DNA from: an uncultured Kineothrix sp.
Lineage (GTDB): Bacteria; Bacillota; Clostridia; Lachnospirales; Lachnospiraceae
DNA: 7,211 nucleotides
Assembly: GCA_910587275.1 (NCBI GenBank)
Contig: CAJUMD010000138.1
Span: forward strand, 1-7,211
Direction: 5' to 3'
In this document: positions 1 through 5,808 of the stretch, piece by piece
Layout of the letters: every line of letters starts with the position of its first letter
Position numbering within the stretch: position 1 is the first letter of the stretch
Position numbers and translations under genes: made by a program
Notes under the pieces: generated by a model
Told to the model about the DNA's origin: nothing
What the model saw: the letters and a program-made list of their open reading frames with translations, nothing else
Database searches by the model: none

Positions 1-63
1 GCGACAAATTCAAGCACTGTCATAAAGAAAGCGGTTGAAAATGCCTTAACAGGAGGAAAATAG
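1..63 (+). CDS. C-terminal end of an unidentified protein (partial)
   Basis: Frame 1 is open from the window edge to a TAG at 61-63 and encodes about 20 residues ending in VIKKAVENALTGGK. This is only the tail of a gene that begins outside the window, and I do not recognise the family. That it is real is inferred from two things: the frame is open to the edge, and the Shine-Dalgarno sequence of the next reading frame (AGGAGG, 51-56) lies inside its last codons, as in tightly packed operons. The next frame is a KTR-protein remnant, so this tail may belong to mobile-element cargo, but that is inference. A 20-residue open frame could also occur by chance. Confidence 0.45.
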   Translation, partial: ATNSSTVIKKAVENALTGGK

Positions 64-66
64 AAA

Positions 67-180
67 ATGAGCGGGAAAACAGAGTGGATTTATTGCTCTG
101 TCTGCGGAAACAAGGTAAACGGCTCGATACCGGCCAAACTGTTGCTGCGGTTACGCATATTGGGAACAATGTCATTGTGA
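67..180 (+). pseudogene. Truncated cysteine-rich KTR protein remnant
   Basis: An ATG at 67, ten bases after AGGAGG (51-56), opens a 37-codon frame. Its first 16 residues (KTEWIYCSVCGNK after the initial MSG) match the N-terminus I know for the cysteine-rich KTR family: a W-I-x-C-x-x-C-G-N-K zinc knuckle. In intact members, about 50-60 residues long, this is followed by a Thr-Arg-x-Lys-Ile-Arg segment and a second C-P-x-C knuckle. Here the similarity stops after Lys16 (about position 114). The remaining 21 residues are a basic, leucine-rich run with no second knuckle, and no other frame resumes the family pattern. A single-knuckle product is unlikely to fold. KTR genes are commonly found in conjugative or mobilizable elements of Firmicutes, so the break probably marks where an element was truncated or joined to the chromosome. 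The family call rests on a short match. Confidence 0.6.
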
Positions 181-203
181 ACCGGCCGGATATATGCTAT
201 AAT
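175..203 (+). promoter_or_regulatory. Sigma-A promoter for the flavoprotein-proB operon
   Basis: The -35 box TTGTGA (175-180) and a consensus -10 TATAAT (198-203) are separated by exactly 17 bases. TGC directly before the -10 makes it an extended -10 element. Transcription would start near 208-211, which leaves a leader of roughly 45 bases before the first gene. This argues against the in-frame ATG at 212 as a start codon, because there would be no room for a ribosome-binding site in the transcript. The -35 box lies at the very end of the KTR remnant frame, so the promoter sits just downstream of the proposed junction. Confidence 0.8.
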
Positions 204-238
204 CTCAATGCTTGGAAACTGTTTTGGAGTCGGTACAT

Positions 239-245
239 AAGGAGG
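239..245 (+). promoter_or_regulatory. Ribosome-binding site that decides the flavoprotein start
   Basis: AAGGAGG at 239-245 is a near-perfect Shine-Dalgarno sequence. An ATG at 248 follows with only two intervening bases, which is normally too close for initiation. The in-frame GTG at 254 lies eight bases downstream, which is ideal, so GTG 254 is preferred. Confidence 0.65.
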
Positions 246-253
246 GAATGTCT

Positions 254-1582
254 GTGGGAAGGGTAGCGGTGATTGGGGGCGGCGCGGCAGGGATGATGGC
301 GGCGCTTGCGGCGGCAGGGAGCGGGGCGGACGTTACCCTGTATGAAAGAAATGACCGCGTGGGCAGGAAACTGCTGGCGACGGGAAACGGGAAGTGCAAT
401 TTTTCCAATCGGGATTTTTCCGCGGATTATTATTACGGAAACGGGCGTTTAGGGGCGGATGCCCGCAGACTGGAAGGTTTTTTCCGGCAGTTTTCCGTGG
501 AGGAAGCCGTGGATTTTTTTAAAGGGGCGGGAATGCTCGTAAAGGAGAAACGGGGGTACCTGTATCCGTGGTCGGAACAGGCTTCCACGGTGTCCGATAT
601 CCTGCGGCTGGAACTTGGCAGGCGGAATGTGGAAACCAGGGTATCGGCAGACGTGTCGGGAATCAGAAAACGGGAAGGAAAAAGGGAACATGGCGGCACA
701 AGGTTTTTTTTGGAGCCGTTTTACGAAGACGGCGGCTATCATGCCGTAATTATAGCCTGCGGCGGCTGCGCGGCTCCCAAGACCGGCTCGGACGGCAGCG
801 GATATGGGCTGGCGCAAAAGCTGGGGCACCGGGTGGTGCCGACGGTTCCGGCGTTGGTACAGCTACGGTGCAGCGATTCCTTTTTTAAATCGGTTGCCGG
901 TGTCCGGTGTGAGGCGCGGCTTACGCTGTATGCCTGCGGGGATGTCAAGGGCAGTCCGGCAAAGGGGAAGGCGGGGGAAGCATGGACGGGGAAGAAAGGC
1001 GCTTTGGGGGAGCGGATTCAGGAAGAAACCGGGGAACTCCAGTTTACGGATTACGGTATCTCCGGTATTCCCGTGTTCCAGTTCAGCCGTCAGGCGGCAT
1101 ATTTGTTAAGGGAAAAAAGGGGTGTGACGGTTTCCGTTGATTTCTTCCCCCATATGGGGCAGCCGGAATATGCCAGTCTGTGTGCCGCACGTTTGCGGTA
1201 CAGGGAGGGAAAGACCGTGGAGGAATTTCTGCTCGGTATGGCAAATAAGAAGGTGAACCTGTTGCTGGTGAAGCTGGCAGGATTAAAACCGGAAGAACCT
1301 GCGGAGGCAATAGGGGAAAGAAAACTGGAAAAACTGCTTTGCTCCTACCGGGAGCTGCGGGTGCATGTGGCGGCGGCAAATTCTTTTGAACATGCACAGG
1401 TGACGGCAGGAGGGGTGGACATGGCGGAAGTGTCGGACTGCCTTTCCTCCCGAAAAGAACCGGGCGTATATTTTGCGGGGGAAGTTTTGGATGTGGACGG
1501 AAGGTGCGGGGGATATAACCTGCAGTGGGCGTGGACGAGCGGTTATATTGCCGGAACCTGTGCGGCGCTTGGGCGTGTCTGA
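254..1582 (+). CDS. HI0933/BaiN-family flavoprotein (NAD(P)/FAD-dependent oxidoreductase)
   Basis: This is a 442-residue cytoplasmic flavoprotein of the HI0933/YhiN/BaiN family. An N-terminal Rossmann motif GGGAAG (residues 8-13) binds the FAD ADP moiety. The family signature GRKLLATGNGKCNFSN follows at about 37-52. A GELQFTDYGISGIPVFQFSR block sits near 260-279, and a C-terminal FAD-closing block, AGGV (385-388) through GEVLDVDGRCGGYNLQWAW (409-427), completes the fold. Members have been linked to bile-acid reduction (BaiN) in gut clostridia, but the physiological substrate of most is unknown, so no reaction is assigned. Length is slightly above the usual 400-420. Part of the excess is a Gly/Lys-rich stretch at about residues 231-256. 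GTG 254 is chosen from SD spacing and because family members start right before the Rossmann strand. Alternatives are ATG 248 or ATG 212. It is the first gene of the operon, and the COG2509 dehydrogenase follows after 45 bases. Confidence 0.9.
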   Translation: MGRVAVIGGGAAGMMAALAAAGSGADVTLYERNDRVGRKLLATGNGKCNFSNRDFSADYYYGNGRLGADARRLEGFFRQFSVEEAVDFFKGAGMLVKEKRGYLYPWSEQASTVSDILRLELGRRNVETRVSADVSGIRKREGKREHGGTRFFLEPFYEDGGYHAVIIACGGCAAPKTGSDGSGYGLAQKLGHRVVPTVPALVQLRCSDSFFKSVAGVRCEARLTLYACGDVKGSPAKGKAGEAWTGKKGALGERIQEETGELQFTDYGISGIPVFQFSRQAAYLLREKRGVTVSVDFFPHMGQPEYASLCAARLRYREGKTVEEFLLGMANKKVNLLLVKLAGLKPEEPAEAIGERKLEKLLCSYRELRVHVAAANSFEHAQVTAGGVDMAEVSDCLSSRKEPGVYFAGEVLDVDGRCGGYNLQWAWTSGYIAGTCAALGRV

Positions 1583-1627
1583 TTCCCGCGGGCCAAAGAA
1601 AAAAATAAGTTTAGAAAGGATGGAACC

Positions 1628-3406
1628 ATGATTCGCATCAGTCAGATTTCCATAAAACCGGAGTACGGACCGGAAGAAGTGGAAGCGGTATTGGAAAAGA
1701 AAATCAGGAAGAAGCTGCGGCTTGAGGAACAGGCGGATTTCCGTTGGCAGACGGTGAAATGCTCCGTGGATGCCCGTAAGAAACCGGAAATTTTTCTCAG
1801 TTACACGGTGGATGTGACGGGGCTTGAGGAACAGGCGGTGTTAAAACGGTGTAAGGATAAGTCGGTAAGCCGCGTGGAACCGGTAACATACCGTTTTCCC
1901 CCTTCCGGCGGAAAAGAACTTTCCGGGCGTCCGGTTATTGTGGGAACCGGTCCGGCGGGGCTGTTTTGCGGGTATATGCTGGCGCTCCACGGTTACCGTC
2001 CGGTGCTTTTGGAACGGGGGCGGCAGGTGGAGGAACGGTGCAGTGCGGTGGAATCCTTTTGGGAGGACGGTGTACTGGATACGGAATGTAACGTACAGTT
2101 CGGCGAAGGCGGCGCCGGCACTTTTTCCGATGGAAAGCTGAATACGCTGGTAAAGGATAAAGAAGGAAGAAACCGTGAGGTGCTGCGGATTTTTGTGGAA
2201 GCAGGCGCTCCGGCGTCCATTTTATATGAAGGAAAGCCGCATATCGGAACGGATATCCTGGTGAATGTGGTGAAACACATGCGGCAGACCATTCTCGCCC
2301 ATGGCGGGGAAGTGCGGTTCGGGACGAAGATGACGAAGCTGCTTACGGAAAACGGCAGGGTCACAGGCATCCTGGCGGTTGCGGGAAAGGGCGTGCAGGA
2401 ACGGCTGGAAACGGGAACGGTAGTGCTTGCCATCGGGCACAGTGCAAGGGATACGTTCCAAATGCTTTATGACAGCCGGGTGCCTATGGAGGCAAAGGCG
2501 TTTGCGGTGGGGCTGCGCGTGGAGCATCCGCAGGAAATGGTGAACCGCTCCCAGTACGGAACCGCCAACCCCCGGAATCTCCCTCCGGCGGTTTATAAGC
2601 TGACGGCGCAGACGGGCGAAGGGCGCGGGGTTTATTCTTTCTGCATGTGTCCGGGCGGTTATGTGGTCAACGCATCTTCGGAAGAAGGCAGGCTGGCGGT
2701 GAACGGCATGAGCTACCGCGCAAGGGACGGGAAAAATGCAAACAGCGCGGTAGTAGTATCCGTAACGCCAACGGATTACGGGAGCACCCATCCGCTGGGC
2801 GGTCTGGCGTTCCAAAGGCGTTTGGAGGAAAAGGCGTTTGAAGTGGGAGACGGTAAAGTGCCGGTGGAGCGTTACGGGGATTTTAAACGTGCGGTATGCG
2901 GCGGGGGAGAAGCGCAAACATCCGGTAGCCCGGCTGGCGCATCCGGTATGAGTCCGGCTGTTGCATTTGGTATGAGCCCGCCTGCCGCATCCGGCACGGG
3001 GCAGACTGCGCTTGGCGGCTGCGGGGAGTACGGTTCGGGAAGGCAGGTATGCCAAACGGACGGGGATACGGCGGAATTTACGCCGCAGATTAAGGGACAG
3101 TGGAAGTATGCACCGGTTCACCGCATTCTGCCGGAAGCGTTAAACCGTGCGTTTGTGGAAGGGATGGAAGCCTTCGGGCGGACCATGGACGGTTTTTCTT
3201 CCGGGCAGGCGCTTTTGTCCGGCATTGAGAGCCGGACTTCTTCCCCGGTACGGATTCACAGGGACGCATCGGGACAGTCGGAAATCAGGGGGCTGTATCC
3301 CTGCGGGGAAGGTGCCGGTTATGCGGGGGGAATTACTTCGGCGGCAATGGACGGAATACGGATTGCCGAGCAGATTGCCAAGCAGTACCGTCCGATGCAG
3401 GAATGA
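1628..3406 (+). CDS. COG2509-type FAD-dependent dehydrogenase with a low-complexity insert
   Basis: A predicted soluble 592-residue FAD-dependent dehydrogenase. Residues 1-95 form the typical alpha/beta N-terminal domain of this family, placed before the nucleotide-binding fold. A Rossmann motif GTGPAG spans about 106-111. The signature QFGEGGAGTFSDGKLNT follows at 157-173. The C-terminus has the conserved ESRTSSPVRI and GLYPCGEGAGYAGGITSAAMDG blocks that close the FAD site. The substrate is not known for this family. Usual length is about 530 residues. The excess here is mainly a Gly/Ser/Ala/Pro-rich insert at about residues 424-483, which contains 8-residue repeats and interrupts the chain just before the conserved QIKGQWKY segment. 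The frame stays open through it and all downstream motifs are intact, so the gene looks functional. The ATG at 1628 follows an AGAAAGGA-type ribosome-binding site. It is second in the operon, and proB starts 69 bases after its stop. Confidence 0.9.
   Translation: MIRISQISIKPEYGPEEVEAVLEKKIRKKLRLEEQADFRWQTVKCSVDARKKPEIFLSYTVDVTGLEEQAVLKRCKDKSVSRVEPVTYRFPPSGGKELSGRPVIVGTGPAGLFCGYMLALHGYRPVLLERGRQVEERCSAVESFWEDGVLDTECNVQFGEGGAGTFSDGKLNTLVKDKEGRNREVLRIFVEAGAPASILYEGKPHIGTDILVNVVKHMRQTILAHGGEVRFGTKMTKLLTENGRVTGILAVAGKGVQERLETGTVVLAIGHSARDTFQMLYDSRVPMEAKAFAVGLRVEHPQEMVNRSQYGTANPRNLPPAVYKLTAQTGEGRGVYSFCMCPGGYVVNASSEEGRLAVNGMSYRARDGKNANSAVVVSVTPTDYGSTHPLGGLAFQRRLEEKAFEVGDGKVPVERYGDFKRAVCGGGEAQTSGSPAGASGMSPAVAFGMSPPAASGTGQTALGGCGEYGSGRQVCQTDGDTAEFTPQIKGQWKYAPVHRILPEALNRAFVEGMEAFGRTMDGFSSGQALLSGIESRTSSPVRIHRDASGQSEIRGLYPCGEGAGYAGGITSAAMDGIRIAEQIAKQYRPMQE
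2919..3010 (+). repeat. Degenerate 24-bp tandem repeat inside the COG2509 gene
   Basis: Four adjacent units each begin CATCCGG or CATTTGG: 2919-2939 (21 bp), 2940-2963 (24 bp), 2964-2987 (24 bp) and 2988-3010 (about 23 bp, most diverged). Units two and three share CAT..GGTATGAG(T/C)CCG(G/C)CTG. They encode 8-residue repeats of the form S-G-M-S-P-A-x-A. The first unit lacks one codon, so the frame is preserved. The fourth unit loses the SPA core. This is a small coding minisatellite. Confidence 0.75.
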
Positions 3407-3429
3407 GGAGGATGCGGGAGTAAAAAACG

Positions 3430-3460
3430 GGAATGAAAAAGAACAGGAATGAAAAGAAAC
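3430..3460 (+). repeat. Imperfect 16/15-bp tandem duplication before proB
   Basis: GGAATGAAAAAGAACA (3430-3445) is followed directly by GGAATGAAAAGAAAC (3446-3460). Each copy carries an ATG (3433 and 3449). Neither has a proper Shine-Dalgarno sequence. The first opens only a 17-codon frame ending at 3486, overlapping the proB start. The second is in frame with proB and would add nine residues to it. Confidence 0.6.
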
Positions 3461-3475
3461 GGACGGAAGAAAGTC

Positions 3476-4354
3476 ATGGACAGTAAAAAGCAAAATTTCA
3501 GGGAAAATTTAAAAAACAAACAAAGGATTGTGGTGAAAATCGGTTCTTCCTCCCTCCAGCATCCGGAAACGGGAGATTTGGACTATACGAAGCTGGATGT
3601 GCTGGTAAGGGAACTGTGCGATATGCGTAACCGGGGCAAGGATGTGGTCCTGGTTACGTCGGGCGCCATTGCGGTGGGAAAGAAGGCGGTACATATTTCG
3701 GAGATGAAGCATCCCGGCGACAGTCCGATTGCGGTCAAGCAGGCGTGTGCGGCGGTAGGACAGGCGAGGCTGATGATGACCTATCAGAAGATATTTGCGG
3801 AATATAACCAGGTGGCAGCCCAAATACTAATGACGAAGAATACCATTGTGGACAATTTAAACCGGTATAATGCGCACAATACTTTTTCCGAGCTTTTTAA
3901 GCTGGGGGTTATTCCCATCGTCAATGAAAACGATACGGTTGCCACGTATGAGATTGAATTTGGTGACAACGACAGTCTGTCCGCCATTGTGGCGGCGCTG
4001 GTGGGGGCGGATCTGCTCATCCTGCTTTCCGATATTGACGGTCTGTACACGGACGATCCAAGGAAATGCGAGCAGGCGGAATTTATCGAGGTGGTGGAGG
4101 AATTAAGCGAAGAATTGATGGAAATGGGCAAACCTTCCACAGGAAGCGATGTGGGGACCGGGGGTATGAATACCAAACTCATCGCGGCAAAGATTGCCAC
4201 CAGCTCCAATATTGACATGGTGATAGCCAACAGTAAGGACATAAAAGTGCTGCACCGCATCTTGGACGGGCAGAACATAGGGACTTTGTTTGTGGGAAAC
4301 CGGGAAACGTATTTTGATTTGCCGGAATTTGTGGAGCATATGCATGAAAGTTAG
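3476..4354 (+). CDS. proB: Glutamate 5-kinase (PUA-less)
   Basis: Phosphorylates L-glutamate with ATP to glutamyl-5-phosphate, the first and usually proline-inhibited step of proline synthesis; cytosolic. The 292-residue protein is a single amino-acid-kinase domain. KIGSSSL (21-27) is the N-terminal phosphate-binding strand-loop. SGAIAVG (62-68), IPIVNENDTV (146-155), FGDND (162-166), SDIDGLYT (185-192) and GTGGMNTKL (227-235) are the expected glutamate- and ATP-binding blocks. The C-terminal PUA domain of the roughly 367-residue E. coli enzyme is absent. The end at about residue 290 appears natural, because the kinase fold is complete and the next gene follows within 16 bases. ATG 3476 is preferred because a GGAAG sequence lies six bases upstream and it trims an aberrant basic leader. 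ATG 3449 is the alternative. The gene is third in the operon. Its usual partner proA lies in a separate transcription unit 1.5 kb downstream. Confidence 0.96.
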   Translation: MDSKKQNFRENLKNKQRIVVKIGSSSLQHPETGDLDYTKLDVLVRELCDMRNRGKDVVLVTSGAIAVGKKAVHISEMKHPGDSPIAVKQACAAVGQARLMMTYQKIFAEYNQVAAQILMTKNTIVDNLNRYNAHNTFSELFKLGVIPIVNENDTVATYEIEFGDNDSLSAIVAALVGADLLILLSDIDGLYTDDPRKCEQAEFIEVVEELSEELMEMGKPSTGSDVGTGGMNTKLIAAKIATSSNIDMVIANSKDIKVLHRILDGQNIGTLFVGNRETYFDLPEFVEHMHES

Positions 4355-4369
4355 GGAGGAAACGGATGT

Positions 4370-4597
4370 ATGGCGGACATGGAAAGCAAGATAAAGCGGA
4401 TTAACGAGCTATACCGGAAATCGCAGGCGGAAGGGCTGACAGAGGCGGAAAAGAAAGAGCAGGCGGCGCTGCGCAGCGAATATGTGGCAAGTGTCAGGGC
4501 GAATCTGCGGGGACAGCTTGACAAAATCGATATACGGGAAGCGGACGGCTCCATTACGAATTTGGGGGAAAAGTATGGAAACAAAGGCACTCATTAG
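4370..4597 (+). CDS. DUF896 (UPF0291/YnzC-like) small protein
   Basis: A 75-residue, highly charged, cytoplasmic protein. Residues about 4-52 match the DUF896/UPF0291 pattern: a helix with the RINELYRKSQAEGLT motif, then EAEKKEQAALRSEYV, then RANLRGQLDKI. This is expected to form a two-helix hairpin, as in the Bacillus YnzC structure. The biochemical role of the family is not established; a Bacillus relative is tied to the SOS-regulated yneA operon, which says little about this copy. The last 20 residues extend past the conserved domain and overlap the next gene by 23 bases. GGGAGG (4354-4359), overlapping the proB stop codon, lies ten bases before ATG 4370. ATG 4379 is a possible later start. 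The tight spacing on both sides indicates co-translation with proB and the folate enzyme. Confidence 0.88.
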   Translation: MADMESKIKRINELYRKSQAEGLTEAEKKEQAALRSEYVASVRANLRGQLDKIDIREADGSITNLGEKYGNKGTH

Positions 4598-5156
4598 GAA
4601 GCGGATGCTGGCGTTTCGGGATGCCATGCCGCCCTTGGAACGCGCGGAAAAAAGCTGTCGGATTGCACGGCTGGTGATGGGACATCCGGCGTACCGCAGC
4701 GCGGAATGTCTGTTGTGCTATGCCGGTTATAAAAGCGAGGCGGATACGTTTTTCCTTATGGGACAGGCGTTGAAAGACGGGAAAAAAGTGTACTGTCCGA
4801 AGGTAGTGGAAGCGGCGCCGGCAAAACGCCAAATGGAGTTTTACCGGATTCTGTCTTTGGAAGAACTGGAGCCGGGATACCATGGAATCCCGGAACCGCC
4901 GGAATCCGGGGACAGGCTGTTTGCGGAAGACGGGAAAACCGGTCTGATGATCCTGCCCGGAAGCGTGTTTGACAAAAACGGGAACCGCATCGGTTACGGG
5001 GGCGGATATTATGACCGGTACCTGGGGAGGCATACGGGGATGGTGCGGATGGGAATCTGTTTTGACTTCCAGGTGGCGGAAACGGTTCCTGCGGAACGTT
5101 ATGATTGGAAGATGGATTTGGTAATGACGGAAAACGGCATTCGTTTTGGCGGATAA
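4575..5156 (+). CDS. 5-formyltetrahydrofolate cyclo-ligase (MTHFS)
   Basis: Catalyses the ATP-dependent conversion of 5-formyl-THF to 5,10-methenyl-THF, returning this storage or inhibitory folate to the one-carbon pool; cytosolic monomer. The 193-residue product has normal family length. Residues 1-30 carry the basic N-terminal helix (IRKRMLAFRDAM). LPGSVFD (127-133) and NRIGYGGGYYDRYL (137-150) form the hallmark nucleotide and substrate loop. YDWKMDLVMTE (176-186) is the conserved C-terminal block. ATG 4575 is chosen because a GGGGGAA ribosome-binding site (4564-4570) precedes it and the protein starts at the typical METKALIRKR-type helix. The same frame is open back to an ATG at 4482, but that would add 31 unrelated residues inside the DUF896 gene. 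It overlaps DUF896 by 23 bases and is the last gene of the operon. Confidence 0.95.
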   Translation: METKALIRKRMLAFRDAMPPLERAEKSCRIARLVMGHPAYRSAECLLCYAGYKSEADTFFLMGQALKDGKKVYCPKVVEAAPAKRQMEFYRILSLEELEPGYHGIPEPPESGDRLFAEDGKTGLMILPGSVFDKNGNRIGYGGGYYDRYLGRHTGMVRMGICFDFQVAETVPAERYDWKMDLVMTENGIRFGG

Positions 5157-5157
5157 C

Positions 5158-5187
5158 ACGGGCAGGGAAGACATTTTTCCTGCCCGT
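5158..5187 (+). terminator. Hairpin terminator after the folate gene
   Basis: ACGGGCAGG (5158-5166) pairs perfectly with CCTGCCCGT (5179-5187). A G-U pair and two A-U pairs extend the stem to about 12 bp around a six-base loop. It starts two bases after the cyclo-ligase stop codon and lies between two convergent genes. The plus-strand tail is AT-rich (TAAAAATATTTTATT) rather than a clean T-run. On the minus strand, after xre, there is no T-run at all. It is best read as the plus-strand operon terminator, perhaps imperfect. Confidence 0.65.
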
Positions 5188-5197
5188 TAAAAATATT

Positions 5198-5554
5198 TTA
5201 TTGGTCTTTTTCCTGTGTGCTGTTAAGGTAGGACAGGTATTTCATTAGCTCCTGCCGGTTGTCCCTGTTTAATTTCCCTAAACTAATCAGGACATCCTTT
5301 AAGGAGTGTCCCTGAACGAAACGGGCATTCACGTCATAGGAACCGGTGGGGGTCGGTCCCATACCGAGAATATAGTCCGTGCTGACATCATAAAGTTTTG
5401 CCAAATTTACCACATGACGGGACGGAAGCTCCCTTTTATCCAGTTCATAATAGGAATACGCCTGTTGTGATATCCCAAGATAGTCGGCGACCTGCCGTTG
5501 TTTCAGATGGTTTTCTTCCCTTAAATCTTTGATTCTTTCATGAATATCTGTCAA
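5198..5554 (-). CDS. XRE-family helix-turn-helix transcriptional regulator
   Basis: A 118-residue DNA-binding protein. Residues about 5-64 form a Cro/C1-type HTH: RIKDLREENHLKQRQVADYLGIS contains helices 1-3, QQAYSYYELDKRELPS includes the recognition helix, and LAKLYDVSTDYILG is the classic closing helix. Residues 65-118 form a short, hydrophilic tail with no enzyme, peptidase or membrane segment. No ligand can be predicted. On the minus strand GGAGG (5566-5562) is only one base from an ATG at 5560 but seven from an in-frame TTG at 5554, so TTG is preferred. The difference is only two residues. The frame is also open to ATG 5608, but that ATG lies upstream of the predicted -10 box and is excluded. 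The gene is convergent with the operon to its left and divergent from proA, so it may repress itself or proA; this is inference from arrangement only. Confidence 0.88.
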   Translation of the reverse strand: MTDIHERIKDLREENHLKQRQVADYLGISQQAYSYYELDKRELPSRHVVNLAKLYDVSTDYILGMGPTPTGSYDVNARFVQGHSLKDVLISLGKLNRDNRQELMKYLSYLNSTQEKDQ

Positions 5555-5598
5555 AATCATACCTCCTACTGCAATTTGTTGTGCATCCTCATGAACAA

Positions 5599-5607
5599 AT
5601 AATAGCA
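5599..5607 (-). promoter_or_regulatory. Extended -10 promoter for xre
   Basis: Read on the minus strand, TGC followed by TATTAT (5607 to 5599) is an extended -10 element much like the TGC-TATAAT upstream of the flavoprotein operon. I see no good -35 box 17 bases upstream. Transcription would begin near 5592, giving a leader of about 38 bases before the xre start. Confidence 0.5.
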
Positions 5608-5700
5608 TACAACATTAGCCCGTTTATTAAAAAGCACAAATAAATGTGAATATGGGAATATTACTGGATGATGTTGTTTTTACGGAATTGCAATTGGGTC

Positions 5701-5729
5701 TTGATGGGAACGGATTTTTTATATATAAT
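5701..5729 (+). promoter_or_regulatory. Sigma-A promoter for proA
   Basis: The -35 TTGATG (5701-5706) and a consensus -10 TATAAT (5724-5729) have exactly 17 bases between them. A second TATAAT at 5734-5739 has no matching -35. The predicted start near 5736 gives a purine-rich leader of about 70 bases. This shows that proA has its own transcription unit, separate from proB. Confidence 0.8.
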
Positions 5730-5808
5730 TTTATATAATTTTGAAACCATGAAAGCGGTAAGGGAACAAAGAAAAGGAAAGCAGGAAGGGAAAGGCGGGA
5801 GATCAGCC

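Larger units (their letters stand above)
5561..5808. other. Divergent xre-proA intergenic region
   Basis: This 248-base region separates the xre start from the proA start. It holds the xre promoter, the proA promoter and several short symmetric elements: a perfect palindrome AATTGCAATT (5686-5695) just upstream of the proA -35, an inverted repeat AATAT-GGGA-ATATT (5649-5662), and the pair ACAACAT (5609-5615) / ATGTTGT (5671-5677). I see no T-box, riboswitch or attenuator hairpin in the proA leader (about 5736-5808). The minus-strand leader contains only the xre ribosome-binding site. Confidence 0.6.

Noticed and set aside
84..266. A 60-codon plus-strand frame across the KTR remnant and promoter
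   Set aside because: It has no ribosome-binding site, spans the predicted promoter, runs into the flavoprotein start region and shows no family similarity.
1583..1594. CCCGCGGG palindrome between the two flavoprotein genes as a terminator
   Set aside because: There is no loop and no T-run; the sequence that follows is A-rich. It is just a short GC-rich palindrome within the operon.
2222..3121. A 299-codon open frame on the minus strand within the COG2509 gene
   Set aside because: It is arginine/histidine/proline-rich with no recognisable domain and lies fully antisense to a gene with clear motifs. Codon bias of the sense gene explains the lack of stops.
4482..4574. Upstream extension of the folate cyclo-ligase
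   Set aside because: The extra 31 residues lie within the DUF896 gene in another frame and do not belong to the family. The ATG at 4575 has a suitable ribosome-binding site.
5549..5554. TTGACA, a perfect -35 sequence on the minus strand at the xre start
   Set aside because: It is the TTG start plus the next codon, and no -10 box lies 16-18 bases downstream.
5668..5808. N-terminal extension of proA with a hydrophobic stretch resembling a signal peptide
   Set aside because: The predicted promoter and transcription start lie inside it and it has no ribosome-binding site. ProA is cytosolic and its normal start matches ATG 5809.
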